In this document: in pieces, positions 45,985 to 57,397 of the stretch
How the letters are laid out: every line of letters starts with the position of its first letter
Position numbering within the stretch: position 1 is the stretch's first letter
DNA from: Ascochyta rabiei
Taxonomy: Eukaryota; Ascomycota; Dothideomycetes; Pleosporales; Didymellaceae
Direction: 5' to 3'
Length of the DNA: 64,000 nucleotides
NCBI RefSeq assembly: GCF_004011695.2
Contig: NC_082409.1
Location: forward strand, 1,240,001 to 1,304,000
Program-made: the position numbers and the translations under genes
The notes under the pieces: generated by a model
What the model saw: the letters and a program-made list of their open reading frames with translations, nothing else
The model's database searches: none
Told to the model about the DNA's origin: nothing

Positions 45985-47472
45985 CTAGAATTTCGCACCC
46001 AAATTCCACCCAACGTGCATACCGCGACTCCATATAAAGCACACCGACGAGATGACGTAGCATATAATCGTCCAGATAACTACGCCCCAGTACGCGCCGC
46101 CAGGAGTTTGCCCCAGAATGCTACCAGCGATTGGAATACCTGTGAGCGTACTGAACGACACGATAGTGTAGCACGTGGCGTAGTAACGTCCGTACTGGCT
46201 CGTATCGCAGAGCTGTCCGACACACACGGGGGTCAAGGAGATATTGGATCCGGACGCAAAGCCGAAGATAATGGCATACACAATTGACAGCGCTTTGATG
46301 GTCGTCGCAGTGTCGGATGTGGCGGGTGTGAGGAGCGCGGCAGGAAGCCAGAAGGTCAGCGACGTTGCTGCGCAGATGGCAAGCGCGGCAATCATGCAGT
46401 TGAAGCGGCCCACTCTGTCCGCCAACAGGCCTGGAACCCAGCGGCCCAAGCAGCTACCGGCGTTGAAGATGGCGAGAAGCTGGTATGAGAACGCTGGTGA
46501 CATTGCTCCGCTTGAGGATGCGAAAGTCGTGAGGTACGTGATGGGGACGAAGAGCGCCCACTCCATCAGGAATATGGCGAGGGTAAGCAGTGCGTACGAT
46601 TTGTCGCGGAAGATGCGAAAATCCGGTAGAACAGACTGTCCGGGTTTGGTAGGCAGTCGCGACTTGATGAAAATGCAAGCGATGATGCAGCAAAACACGT
46701 CGATGAAGGCGATGATGCGTGTGGCCCACGCGAAGCCGACTTTGGGAAGCAACTGTTGCAGCGCGAGGGGGAAAATGACACCTCCAAGCGATCCTCCAGC
46801 AGCAGCGATACCAGTTGCGTTACCTCGTTTCACGAGGAAGAAATGACTGGCAGCCGCGAATGCAGGCGTGAAGATCAAGCTTGTGCCGAGGCCTCCAAGC
46901 ACTCCGAAGACGAGGAAGAAGTGCCAGTACTGCGTGCAGATTCCGAGGAGGAAGTTGGAAAGGCATAATAAGATGCTTCCAGCGAGCACCAGCAGCTTCG
47001 GGCCGTGCGCGTCGAAGATGGGTCCGATCTGCAGTCCACAGAAGAAGGCGAGGAAGATGTACATGGAGAAGATCCAACTAATGGTGCTCTCGCTGTAACC
47101 TCGAAGCTGATGTTCGGCGAGGTAGCTGTGGTAGACACCGACAGTGTTCATCATACCCAGCGCTGCAACGAGGCCCATGAAGGATCCGAGGATGCAAAGC
47201 CATGCTTCCCAACCACCCTCGGGGTAGGTGACCTCATCTGAAGAGGCTACGGATTGATTGTCTTCATCTGAAGAGGCGGCAGCATGTCCCTCATTCTGCT
47301 TCGACTTCTCCCGTGCCGGGGCATCGACAGAGCGAGTTCGGGCACTGCGGCATCTTGAGAGAGTGTCGGCTGGTGGGATAGTAAACTGAGCTGCGGGGTA
47401 AGAGTTGATGGGTTCGAGTTGGTAATTGTCTGCAATTGGTCCTGGCGTGCTGCCTTTGCGTTCTCCGCTCAT
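45985..47472 (-). CDS. MFS transporter, monocarboxylate-porter-like
   Basis: A single exon of 495 residues. An 80-residue hydrophilic N-terminus leads to [19 protein letters not shown], the start of helix 1 and a hallmark of the fungal monocarboxylate (MCT/SLC16-like) MFS group. Twelve hydrophobic segments follow, with a central loop around [20 protein letters not shown]. The DAHGPKLL loop corresponds to the MFS motif between helices 2 and 3, and [18 protein letters not shown] to the related motif between helices 8 and 9. Known roles in the family include uptake of carboxylates, riboflavin or other small acids; the substrate here cannot be inferred. No pathway genes flank it. It would sit in the plasma membrane. 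Confidence 0.9.
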   Translation of the reverse strand: MSGERKGSTPGPIADNYQLEPINSYPAAQFTIPPADTLSRCRSARTRSVDAPAREKSKQNEGHAAASSDEDNQSVASSDEVTYPEGGWEAWLCILGSFMGLVAALGMMNTVGVYHSYLAEHQLRGYSESTISWIFSMYIFLAFFCGLQIGPIFDAHGPKLLVLAGSILLCLSNFLLGICTQYWHFFLVFGVLGGLGTSLIFTPAFAAASHFFLVKRGNATGIAAAGGSLGGVIFPLALQQLLPKVGFAWATRIIAFIDVFCCIIACIFIKSRLPTKPGQSVLPDFRIFRDKSYALLTLAIFLMEWALFVPITYLTTFASSSGAMSPAFSYQLLAIFNAGSCLGRWVPGLLADRVGRFNCMIAALAICAATSLTFWLPAALLTPATSDTATTIKALSIVYAIIFGFASGSNISLTPVCVGQLCDTSQYGRYYATCYTIVSFSTLTGIPIAGSILGQTPGGAYWGVVIWTIICYVISSVCFIWSRGMHVGWNLGAKF

Positions 47473-48458
47473 CCAGGGTAGATCTGTTATGAGTGCAAGA
47501 GCAGAAGTGAGCGAGATAGGGTCTTGATGGAATCGAAAAAGTGGTCAATGTCGATGACGATGGTCGCTGCGAAGTTGTCGCAAGTCGCTGCGCGCGCGAT
47601 TGGATCCTTATGTCCCTGAGTATCCTCCCCGAGAGGTATGGTATCCCAATTGCTACAGTCCCCGAGAGGTTTGGTGTTGCAGAGCGCAAAGGTTGCGGGG
47701 GGGGGGGTTAATATGACCAATGCTTTCAGCCGTGCGGCTTAGAGTTCCACTAGAGAAAATCCGCAGTCAAACCTTCTAACCTGCAGAGGTTTTCTGCAAG
47801 CGAAATCTGACCGGCAACAAGACTTTATGCAGTCACAATCTTCCCCAGGTGATCGTAGGGCGTGGGGTTGCGGAGTCGCCCTCCTCCAGTGCATCAAGCG
47901 ACGGGAAAGTATCGCAATGCGGCATCGGCCGTGGCCGAACAACTTTTTCTCGACGACACTTTCCGGAGTCGCGTGTGATTGGTAGAGGGTGCCGAATACC
48001 CAGACGTCGTTACATTAATCGCTAGTACCAAATTAGCCAAGCACAAAATCACAACAGATGGTGCAAGCCAGTATCGATAATTCGTCGAGAATTCGGAAAA
48101 CCGCCAACCCTAATTCGTGGTGCGCTGGTGTTGCAGCTGCAGAAGAGCATCAGAATCGTCATGTATGATGTCACAACGTCAACGAAGTGCATCATGGTGC
48201 GGGTAGAGCAAGAGGCAGAATTTGTCTCGGTGTACCGTCGATTCATGATCTAAAAGATGTTTTGTAGAATTCCTTACTACTTCGAGAACTGCAGTAGTGT
48301 TCTACTCAGGCCATGCATGGCCGAGGAGGCATTCAGCAGCATGTATAGTCTTGGCCTGATCTCTGGCTGCTGCAAAGATAGTGTACCAAAGGAAAGCCGT
48401 GGAGGGCTGTTGAGGTAGGGGAGAGGTACAGAAGCCAGAGTCGCGACGCGTGGAGTCA
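47473..48458. other. Intergenic, no gene seen
   Basis: The transporter promoter lies here. A G11 run occurs at about 47697-47707. The 48.0-48.5 kb part is comparatively AT-rich. Open frames are short and unconserved. Confidence 0.5.
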
Positions 48459-49178
48459 TCATCGCATTTCGTGTACGGTACTGTAGGCATCCTTCTGATC
48501 ATCGTAGTAGGTGTTTTGAGGATTTCTGAAACGCTGTATTCTTGAAAGGTCGCTAAGAATAGCTATCTGATAAACGAAAGAAGCTCATGGAGTATTTGAA
48601 GGAGTAGAGTAGTTTTACTTGTAGTCGAAGGTCCACCTCTGAGGATGTCATACCTGGGATTCGATGCACAGTGCTGCGTCACCATATGGAGAAGAAGTCT
48701 CAAGCGGCACATCGCGGTCGCAGGAGATATAGAAGTGTTTGAATTTGGTGCTGAGAAGCCTGTATAAAGTGCGGGGGACCTCCGGAGTTGCTTCTGTGAC
48801 CTGTGTTGGAGCGGTCGAATTGGTGTCTTCAGCTGCTGAGCTGGGAGAGGTGGGCTCAGAGTTTGTGGATGTGGCGTTCTGGAGGTCACTGAAATCGACC
48901 GAGGTCTCGACCTCGACTCGAGTGTAAGAGGCGGAGGCAGAAGTGTTTGCAGAGCGGGAGATAGGGTCTCGCGATCTGCTGGTGTAGTCTGCGGCGAGAC
49001 CTTTGATATCCGTCGAATCAGCTTGGATGCCCAGTGGATACCGTATGGGGGAAATATCGTTGCACCAAATGGGAGGAGGGTGCGGCTGAAGACCCCTTTC
49101 TCTGCTGCTGTTGTAGAGGGCTGTCTGAAGATGTTTGTAGGTGATAAGGAAAGGGTTGTGAACGCGGGAAGTCGTCAA
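48459..49178 (-). CDS. Hypothetical protein, weakly supported
   Basis: A first exon of 175 codons (49178-48654) ends in a good GTATGA donor. An acceptor at 48568-48567 allows a 35-codon second exon (48566-48459), giving about 210 residues. The protein is Ser/Thr-rich, with an N-terminal part (HNPFLITYKHLQTALYNSS) and a central acidic Ser/Thr stretch. There is no signal peptide, membrane segment or motif I recognise. Support is only the frame length and the plausible splice junction; it could be a chance frame or a lineage-specific gene. Confidence 0.3.
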
Positions 49179-49429
49179 GACAGGTTGGGTGTAAGCATGG
49201 CCTCGGGGCTAGTTGAAGCGAGATGCGAAAGTGAACAGTGAAGTGCTAGACTTCGGTCGCAGCTGCGTTGTTTCTCCTTTCACTTCAGCTGGTACAGTTC
49301 GACACACGGAAGATACAACGAAGGAGATTGGCAGATGTGTATGTATGTAACCACTGCTACGAACAAGACAAGGCACTGCTACGAAAAAGACAAGGCATTG
49401 CCACGAAAAAGAACAAGGAGACACCACCT

Positions 49430-50773
49430 CTACAATTTCCACTCCACCGGCTCCTCAATCTCAAAAACCGCATCCTCGATCCACCCACCAAAACGCCACG
49501 GCCGCAGTCCCTGCGGCCAGTAGCTCTTCTCTTCCCCCACCTCCGCACCATTATGCAGAACCTCGACCCAACAACCCCTCGCCCTGCGCCCCCTCCCACC
49601 AATACCAAACGCACACCACCGCTCCGTCCCCACCGCAACCGCAACCTCGTTCTTCGAGCTGATATCATACGGATCAACAGCCGCTCCGCGCCCCTGAGCC
49701 TGCAGCTCCGCCGCCACCGCGCGCTTGTGGCCCGCCGACTCTGGGATGGGCGGCTGGACGTGCGTCGTGCTGATAGGCAGCCACCCCATATTCACGGGAA
49801 CAGCAGGGACGTATTTCCACGGGGTAAGTCTGCACGCGAAGAACGGCTGCACGGCATCGCCGTCTTCGGTGCCGGGCGGGAAGACGCTGACAGTGAGGTC
49901 CTTGGGTGGGGCGGCGCCGCGGGGGGTGGCTGGGGCGGAGAAGGAGAAACGCGCGAGGTGCTTGGGGATGTTCCAGTTCAGGCGGCCGTTGTAGGTTGTG
50001 GTGCGTTGGGAGACGTAGATGCGGGCGATGCGGAGAGCTTTCTTGGGGATCTTGAGGGGGCTGTTGGGGGGCTGGGGGACGCTGAAGTTGCCTGGGATGA
50101 GCATCAGCTCGTCGTAGGGCCCTGTGTGATGTCAGTGTTGCAAACTTATGGTGCACAGGGAAGTATATCGTCAGTCAGTGTGGCAAGGAAACGTCGGATG
50201 TCGAGGAAATATAGACTGTTGAGATGTATGCAACACTGCATATACTGGACTAGGAAATCCATCACCAGTGCAGCGAGCAGTATTCGACGCTGTATTTTGG
50301 CGAGATGAGCGACCTGAGCGACCTGAGCGACCTGAGCATGCGCACAAGTGCTCGTGTGATCTGGGTTGTCTCACCTTTCCCTTGAAACGTCTACACTGTA
50401 ATGACCGAAGCCCACGACATGGCGATGTATCGATGCACCATCTTTAACGAGAAACAGACGAGATGATTCGCAACACAGAAAAGAAGTGAAAGCACCAACA
50501 GCTCAAAACGACCGGCAACGAAACCTCCCAACACGAGGAATCCCTCAGAAGAGAAGACACAAACCTACCAACAGGCGTATCCGTATACCTAACAATTACC
50601 ACAGCACCCAACCCCCCCTCAAAAGTCCCCAACCCATCATCTCCCCACGCCTCCTCAAGTCCATCATACAAACCCCTCGGCAACTCCCTCAACCTGAGGA
50701 AGAGCATGTAGCTCTCAGCACCCAACACCCAAGGCGCCGGCAGCCTCTGCACAGGATGCACTGCGTTCTCCAT
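49430..50773 (-). CDS. Acetoacetate-decarboxylase-like superfamily protein
   Basis: Two exons, 50773-50569 and 50121-49430, encode 298 residues. Exon 1 holds ESYMLFLRLRELPRGLYDGL and ends in TPVG. Exon 2 starts PYDELMLIPGNF and contains IARIYVSQRTTTYNGRLNWN followed by IPKHLARFSFS, a motif set I associate with the acetoacetate-decarboxylase-like fold in fungi. Whether the Schiff-base lysine of true ADC is functional is not clear; the nearest candidate is in NIPKHLARF. The role is unknown. The intron is 447 bp, far longer than any other in the window, yet its junction restores the conserved TPVGPYDEL run exactly. The intron contains three copies of a 10-bp GACCTGAGCG repeat. Confidence 0.75.
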
Positions 50774-53295
50774 GTTCGGTCTAGCCGCACACCACGGCTC
50801 ACAATGGGCGCTAGGATTGTTCTAGAAAACGGGAGGGGGGGGACGAGGCGGGCGCTAGGACGTAGACCTCGAAGCAAACAGTGGCCCAATGCGTGGCCGA
50901 GAAAATAGGCAAAGGAACGGACGTTGTTGGGAAACGCAAGCGTATTGGGTGATGTTAGGCAGTGCTAAATCCGACGGCGCAGGAAAATGTGGCAAGGATG
51001 GGGCTCAGCGGGAGTGGCGCGAGCTCGCCGAACTGCTGGGACGTGGTGGACGGCAGTTGGTAAGTTGGACGATGCTGTGCGGAGGGTTGAGGAAAGTGGC
51101 TTGGAGCGAAGTGACGTTGAGTACAGTATGAATGGGAAGTGTCATGTCAGGTGAGAGAAAGTAAGCAGCCACATGTGGAAAGTACCGAGGGTGCATGTGC
51201 AACTGGCTGGCTGTTGTGAGCCAGCATCCATGCGTTGAGCTTGCGACACGATGGCTTGGGAATACACCTTAGTACATACAGTACACGCAGTGGCATATTC
51301 ACAATGCACAGATCCATCTCACCAAAAAAATTGAGAACAAAGGGGTCCAGGGCGTTTGTGTGGCGGTGGCGGCCTAAAGCAACCAATCGCGACGCGCCGC
51401 AGCGAGCTTCCGTCCATAGAGTTCAGTGCCGTCGCTCGAACCCAAATCTCTCAACACTTGAAAGGAGATTTCCGCAACCCCATACCCATTGTGCACATGC
51501 TGCTTTCCCAAGTGGACCTGCGTCGTATCCGTGAATATTACCTGTTCGGTTCGCAACAAAGGCAGATGTGGCAGTCCGCAGCTTACCGCTTGAGGTCTTC
51601 CTTGCATGCTTCCATTTGGCCTGCCGAAACCTTCGACGGGGCCAAGTGGCATTCAACCATTCGAACTTGTCGCAGCAGACGCCGGTCCTGCAAGATATAC
51701 GAGCTTGGCAGCTGGATTGGTGGAAGGGCCACTTCAGGCACCGCACTTTGATTACCGAGCTCACCCGAGTCTTTTGCGTTGCCGCCGTCCATCCTAGCCT
51801 TTATTGACTCTGCTGCCGCTGTGATCCACGGGTGGCAGCCAAGAAAGCGGCTCTACCAAGCCCCCCCTCGTTGCCGCTGCTCCGTCAGGCTGCCTGGGTA
51901 TCGTGAGTCTGCCAAGCAATCGGTAGTCGTGGTTGATTGTTCATTTCGAGCGCTCAGCCGTGCGCTCGGCCGAAGACGGCAAAAGCTTCGCGGCGGCGCA
52001 GCTACCCCGGTTTTGATGTGGTAAGTGAGTGTCGCTTGGTTGGGCGCGAGCAGAGCCGTGCTCCCAGCCCGCTGCACGACACGCAGTACGAAACGCGGCT
52101 CAAAGGGGGCACAAGCTCAGGCGCAGGGGCATGGATCTGACAGAAGCGGGTCAGCACGTGGGCACGACCAGCAGAGACCCTGAGCAGACGAGTGAGGCAT
52201 AACGTGGCGAGAGCTGTAGGGACCATGGTTCCGGAGTTGTGGTTGATGAACGGGAGGAATCGAGACCATGCTGGTCAGTGATGGTTGGTAACACAATCGC
52301 ACGTGGGGTGGCCAACCGAGGGTCAAAGGTCTCGTGCGAGGCCCATGTGAGCTTCGAGCTTCGAGCGTCGAGCTTCGTGGCCATCCTCGAGGCCGTGTTG
52401 CACAGACCACTTCACGGAAGGAATGGATGCATCGGACACTGTCGCTGCAAGAAGCTATAATCGTCTGGTGCACTGCAGGTCGTGTGCCATGTTGTAAGAA
52501 ATGAGCATCAAGGGCACGTCTTCAAGGCCATCCTTTGGTGTAATTACGCTACCTTGAGGTCCTTCCTGCTCTGGCAATAGCAGTGTAGGTCGAGATTGAA
52601 GATCACGTCCATGGAAGGAAGGAGATTCGAGGTTGCCAAGTGCTCAGCGGTAAGCATGTTCGTAGAGAGCAGTGCGAAGTGGAGAGTTGTTGAAACGTTG
52701 TGTAGTATTAGAGAGCCGACTGATTCTTGAGACACAAGTTCGAATCCAGACTCTAAGTTCTATAGACCATCCAGCCCGAGCGTAAGAAAAAAAACAGATG
52801 TATCTCATAGGGAAGCATGTAGGCATAGCCCCGTTGCACAACTTTTGGTAGTATCCAGTAAACGCCATGCGAACCAGTTCTAGTGATCGCCCCAAGTGGA
52901 TGGGAACCCAAAGCCGTGGAATATTCCGCAAAAACAAACAAAGACAGAAGCCACAGAACACCATTCTAATGCACGTCAAATCGTCACCAACACTGGGCTG
53001 GCTGAAGGAGATGAATCTCGAAACAGATGTACTCGAAACGAAACGCGGTATACAGGAAGACGGCGTTTTCAAGGATCCCAAACTAGTTTGCGGATGCAAG
53101 GATGCAATCAATGCTGCGTACCGCTCGTGGCTCTCGTGTGATCAGAAAGTGCCACTGTTCGGGTGACGTAAATGACAAATCTAGGCGTGAAAGGCGCGGT
53201 TTGCGTCGCAGTCGGGTATTAGGAAGTAAAGGTGCAAGGCGTCTGCACGGAAAGATCAAGCAAGGATGGAGAACCAAAAAGAGTATACGAGCGCT
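50774..53295. other. Intergenic, no gene seen
   Basis: 2.5 kb separating two minus-strand genes. It holds the decarboxylase-like promoter and the SFP1 3' flank. Scattered frames are open on both strands but have no family-like stretches. A TTCGAGC/TTCGAGCG near-repeat occurs at about 52352-52378. A GTTCGAATCC match at 52737-52746 is not part of a foldable tRNA. Confidence 0.5.
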
Positions 53296-55190
53296 CTAGA
53301 ACATGGACGGGTCGATGCCACCCATTCCAGCTCCTGCAACGTTGGCGTTCTGCAGGTTTTGGAGGCTTTGCATGTTGGGAGCCAGTCCAAGCTTCTGCAG
53401 CGCAAGCTCCGGGTTGCAGTGAGGAGCGTGGGATCGGTGGTATTTGAGACCGTTGAGGTTCTTGTATCGCTTGCCACACACTTCGCAGCGATAGGGCTTC
53501 TCCTTCTCCATACCAACGGTACCAGGGTACGGGATGGAAGTAAGAGGATCGACAATCGAGAATGTGCCATCGTCATTCTCCTTGAGCTGTTGGTTCTGGT
53601 GGCCATGCTGCTTGTGGTACTTGAGGCCGTTCTGGTTCTTGTATGCCTTCTCGCAGCCAATGACTGGGCACCTGAAAGGCTTGACCTCTTCAGGGAAGGG
53701 GAACTGGGGAATGCTTGCTCCGTTGAGCATCTGCTGCTCGCGGATCCTGCGTGCTAGCTCGCTCTGGTCGTTGCCACCGAGCTGGTAGTTCTTGAGCGCT
53801 GCTTGTAGCTGAGCCTGGTTCAGACCGCCACCTTGCTTGCTGAAGAGACGCTTGCCAGGCTGATCGATTGTGCCGTTGTTGTCAAAGGCAGACATGCCGA
53901 AGTTGCCGTTGCCAAAGCTCATGTTCATACCGTTCATGCCATTCACGCCATTCACGCCCATGTCCATGCCCATCATAGGGTTGAAGCTGTTGAAGTCCAT
54001 GTCCAGCTCAGCAGGTGTTCCAGGATGCGACGACTCGGGTGAGGTCAGGTTGTGGTTTTGCATAGGTACCGTGCCGAGGGTGGGCGTGTTTACGGATGAG
54101 ACGGTAGGGTTGTTGTTGAAGTTGAACTGCTGCGATGCTGATGGTGTTGATGGTGTCGACGCCCTCAGGCCCTGGTGGTTCTGCATTGTGTTGGCAAGGT
54201 TGACGTTGAGCTGTGGCAGCTGGTTTTGCTGCTGGCCAAACTGGGGCTGCTGGACGGGAAACTGCGAGGGAGCCTCTTCGATAGGAGCCAGGCTGTCGAA
54301 GCCGTCCATGTCCATTTCCATGTCGTCCAAAGAGTCCATGTCCTGCACAGTCGAGAGGGTGGAGCGGCTGATGGAGTTCAGGCGTTGACGTGAGCCTCCC
54401 ATGGAGCCTGAGCGCGGGTGGAAGCCCATCTGCGTGTTCATGGCGGGCTCGCCCTGCGTCTGCCCGGGGGCGATGGAGGGCGCAGGTGTACCTGACGCTT
54501 GTGGCAAGCCGTTCTGAGCAGGCTGGGAGTTGCGGGCTGCAGGAGCGTTGGCATGGGTCTCCTCAAAGTGCTGCAGCAGATCGTGCAGCGAAGCCAAGGT
54601 GAGGCCACAGCAGGTAAAGTCCTTCATGAAAGCGGCTTCCATTTTGGGGAGATACGAGGACGAGTGGAAGGACGGCGACTGTCCCATGTTCATGGGAGCG
54701 GGTGAGGTGCCTGCCATCATGATGCTGTTGCGTGTCTGTTAGTGAGGCGGTCTTTTATACGGTGCTGCGGGTGCTGGGGGCGCTCACGTGGTAGCGAGGA
54801 CCAGGGAAGGTGGGAAGGTGGTAGTGGTACTTACTCATCGCGGATCCAAGAGCCAACCGAAACGCCGCCCCAACTCATGCCACCGTTGAAGCTGCCCATG
54901 TTGGTGCTCTCACGGCGGCCGCGGTCCCTCATGGAGATGGGACGGGCGCCGCTGCCGTAGAACGAGGTGCCCAGCATGTTGCTCATGGAGCCGTGGCGGT
55001 CCGACATGCTGGGGCGGGCGTCGCGGGGGTGGGCGCCATTGGGGTCGAGCTGGTTGGGCGTCTGGGTGAAGTCGCGGTTGGCCTCGGCTTCGCGCAGGGC
55101 CGACGTCAGGTTGGACGTCTGGTTCTGCGGAGAGTGGGAGCCATAGCGCGGGGGCGTCTGGATGTCGATGGGGGTGGCTGTCTGTGCCAT
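53296..55190 (-). CDS. SFP1: C2H2 zinc-finger transcription factor, SFP1-like
   Basis: Two exons, 55190-54835 and 54724-53296, encode 594 residues from the ATG at 55190. The frame stays open upstream, so an earlier start is possible. Residues 1-118 are disordered and end SWGGVSVGSWIRD. Exon 2 starts DIMMAGTSPAP, then a split first finger (DFTCCGLTLASLHDLLQHFE), a long Gln/Asn/Ser/Pro-rich region with Asn-Gly repeats (GVNGMNGMNM), and two closely related C-terminal fingers. These are FRCPVIGCEKAYKNQNGLKYH and YRCEVCGKRYKNLNGLKYHR, the Sfp1 arrangement. Known yeast role: TOR- and PKA-regulated activator of ribosomal protein and ribosome biogenesis genes. The exceptionally long upstream region suggests complex control or an unseen leader exon. 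Confidence 0.82.
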
Positions 55191-55606
55191 GGCGGGCAGA
55201 AAGCTGCTGTGTGGCGCCGGGCTCTCGGGGAACAAGGGAAAGCTGCAGTCGCCGGCGTCTTCGAACAGGAGGTCGAACTCGGGCTGACGGCTGGAGACAA
55301 GCTCGTGCGGCTTGCGCTGCCAGGCGTGGGAGAGAGAGGGAGTTTCTTTTGCAGCACGGCCAAAATGGGGCGAGACGGGCTGCTGGGTGGGGGTGGTGAC
55401 GGGCGTGCTCGCTGCGGTGGATTCGCGCGGCGAGTGGGAGAGGGGCGGCGGCGACGTCTCGTGGGAATCCAGCTTCACGGTGAGTCGGGGGGATTGGTGG
55501 GAGGGGAGTTGGGTCAGACTGCTGGCGGCAGGTTGCAGTTGTGCTGCTCTGCGACCGACGATGGCTGTGTGCGAGCGGGAGTGGCGTGGCACACTGTAGG
55601 TGGCAG

Positions 55607-55772
55607 CGTGGGTGTGGGTGTGGGTGTGGGTGTGGTGTGGGTGTGGCGTGGGTGTGGCGTAGATGTGGGTGTGGATGTGGGTGTGGAAGTGAATGTATAG
55701 GGAAATGTGGACGTGGACGTGGACGTGGACGTGGACGTGGACGTGGACGAGGACGTGGATGTGGATGTGGAG
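55607..55772. repeat. Hexanucleotide array, GTGGGT grading into GTGGAC
   Basis: About 27 hexamer-like units. The first half is GTGGGT/GTGTGG with occasional GCGTAGAT interruptions; from about 55706 it becomes regular GTGGAC repeats. It lies 417 bp upstream of the SFP1 start codon, reading as CAC/GTCCAC on the gene's strand. Confidence 0.88.
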
Positions 55773-56315
55773 GGTACAGACGATGGCGATGCTCGTACAG
55801 AGACTCGGCAACAAGTAGTAATACGCACGCACGGCAGAGTGGCGGGGCGGCGGCGGGACTATATGGACTGGCCGCTGCACTCGAGTTGCGGTGACGAAGG
55901 GTCGCGTTGCTTGGAGCGCGGGCTGCTTCGCTTCCTCGTCGAGATCCCTGGTGCCCTGCTGCGTTTTGGCCCGTGGGTGCTGGGGGGCTGGCACGGCCAA
56001 TCGACGGCCAGCGGGGCGCCAAAGGCACGCTAATGGGCCACCAACGGGGCAGCCGCGCTACGGCCTGGCTCCTGCGGCGGCGCTGGGAAAGGTGCAACTG
56101 TGACGACGGCGACGGCGATCCACGACCACGACGGGCACGCCAGAATCGAGGGTGCGCGTTCGGTGTGCGAGAGCGAGCGCTGGAAACGTCTGCTCTGCAC
56201 CGTCGACGCTGCCATGGCTGCTCTCTGTGACCTCTCGTGTGCTTGTGATTTGACACGGCTCGCCCGGCCGAGGCTACTACCACTTCGACGGGCGCAGCGC
56301 TGGTCTGGGAGCCTG

Positions 56316-56546
56316 GGAGCATGGGGCAGGGAGCATGGGGCAGGGAGCATGGAGCATGGAGCATGGAGCATGGAGCATAGAGCATAGAGCATAGAGCATA
56401 GAGCATCGAGCATAGAGCATCGAGCGTGGAGCGTGCAGCTTGGAGCATAGCTTGGAGCGTGGAGCATGGAGCGACTCGATGGAGCATGGAGCAACTCGAC
56501 GGAGCATGGAGCGACTCGACGGAGCATGGAGCGACTCGACGGAGCA
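56316..56546. repeat. Compound array: 7-bp GAGCATG units, then 20-bp units
   Basis: From 56345 the 7-bp unit GAGCATG/GAGCATA repeats about 15 times with drift. From 56461 a 20-bp unit beginning GGAGCATGGAGC repeats at 56461, 56481, 56501, 56521 and 56541. The longer unit itself contains the shorter one, so it is a higher-order repeat. Confidence 0.9.
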
Positions 56547-57319
56547 CGTCCGCTGCAATTCACCGTCCTCTGGCGCTGGCAGCCCGTTCGAGCTACCGCC
56601 GGGCGCTGGGCATGGAACGCATGTACTGTGTACGGTACTGCAACTACCGTCACGCCGCGGCGTCTGCTACGCCGTGCCATGTACTAGCTACTAGCTACCT
56701 ACCTGGTGGCTACCCACTGCCATGTCATTCACTCTTACCACCCCTACCTAGCAGCCCTCTCAGCACGCTACCTAGCACCCAACAGTCAATCAACAGCTTG
56801 ACCCCGGCTTCGTGCATCCCCGTCTGCTTGCAGCCATCATGCATGAGCGCAGTGCGCCCAACTTGTCCTCCTCCACGTCTTCTAGAAGGCCGGGCGCAGC
56901 GTTGCGCTTTGTGTCCTCCACGTGGCGCTCTGACCATCGACTCGAACACGGACATCGACGCCTGTCATGGCGAACTGCCAGTGTTGCATCTCGAGAGCCG
57001 CTCGACTGGCTACATCACAAGGCCGGACAAGGACCGCTGTGCCACATCGCCCACTGCATTCGGCTCGTCGCTGTGAGCTCCTCCATCCTCAAACTCAACC
57101 ACCCTTGATACGTGACGCCTGCCCTGGCTCTCCACCACCTTTGACCAACCGCCGCACCAGCACCAGCAGCCGGGCGGTTGGTGTGGCTCCAGTAGTCTAA
57201 TTGCACTCCCAGCCCGTTGCATGCACGCATGCACGCATGCACACGATGCCTCTTGCAGCTGCTGCTCGACTTCCTGGTAGAGCGCCTAAATCGAATGTCC
57301 GTAGCACCATCCCTACTCA

Positions 57320-57397
57320 ACGCCCACTGTGCCCACTGTGCCCACTGCCCACTGCCCACTGCCCACTGCCCACTGGCCGCTGGCCGCTGGCCGCTGT
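57320..57397. repeat. 7- to 9-bp array of CCCACTG and GCCGCTG units
   Basis: CCCACTGTG (9 bp) copies change to CCCACTG (7 bp) copies and end in three GCCGCTG copies. Confidence 0.85.

Noticed and set aside
52720..52800. Possible tRNA because of a GTTCGAATCC B-box-like sequence
   Set aside because: The flanking five bases cannot pair to form a T-stem and no acceptor stem or A-box at the right distance is visible.
54910..56547. Long minus-strand frames of 389-545 codons upstream of and overlapping SFP1
   Set aside because: They run through GTGGAC, GTGGGT and GAGCATG arrays whose periods lack stops, giving His/Pro/Arg and Met/Leu/Cys repeats. Only the part from 55190 in one frame belongs to SFP1, though a somewhat earlier SFP1 start cannot be excluded.
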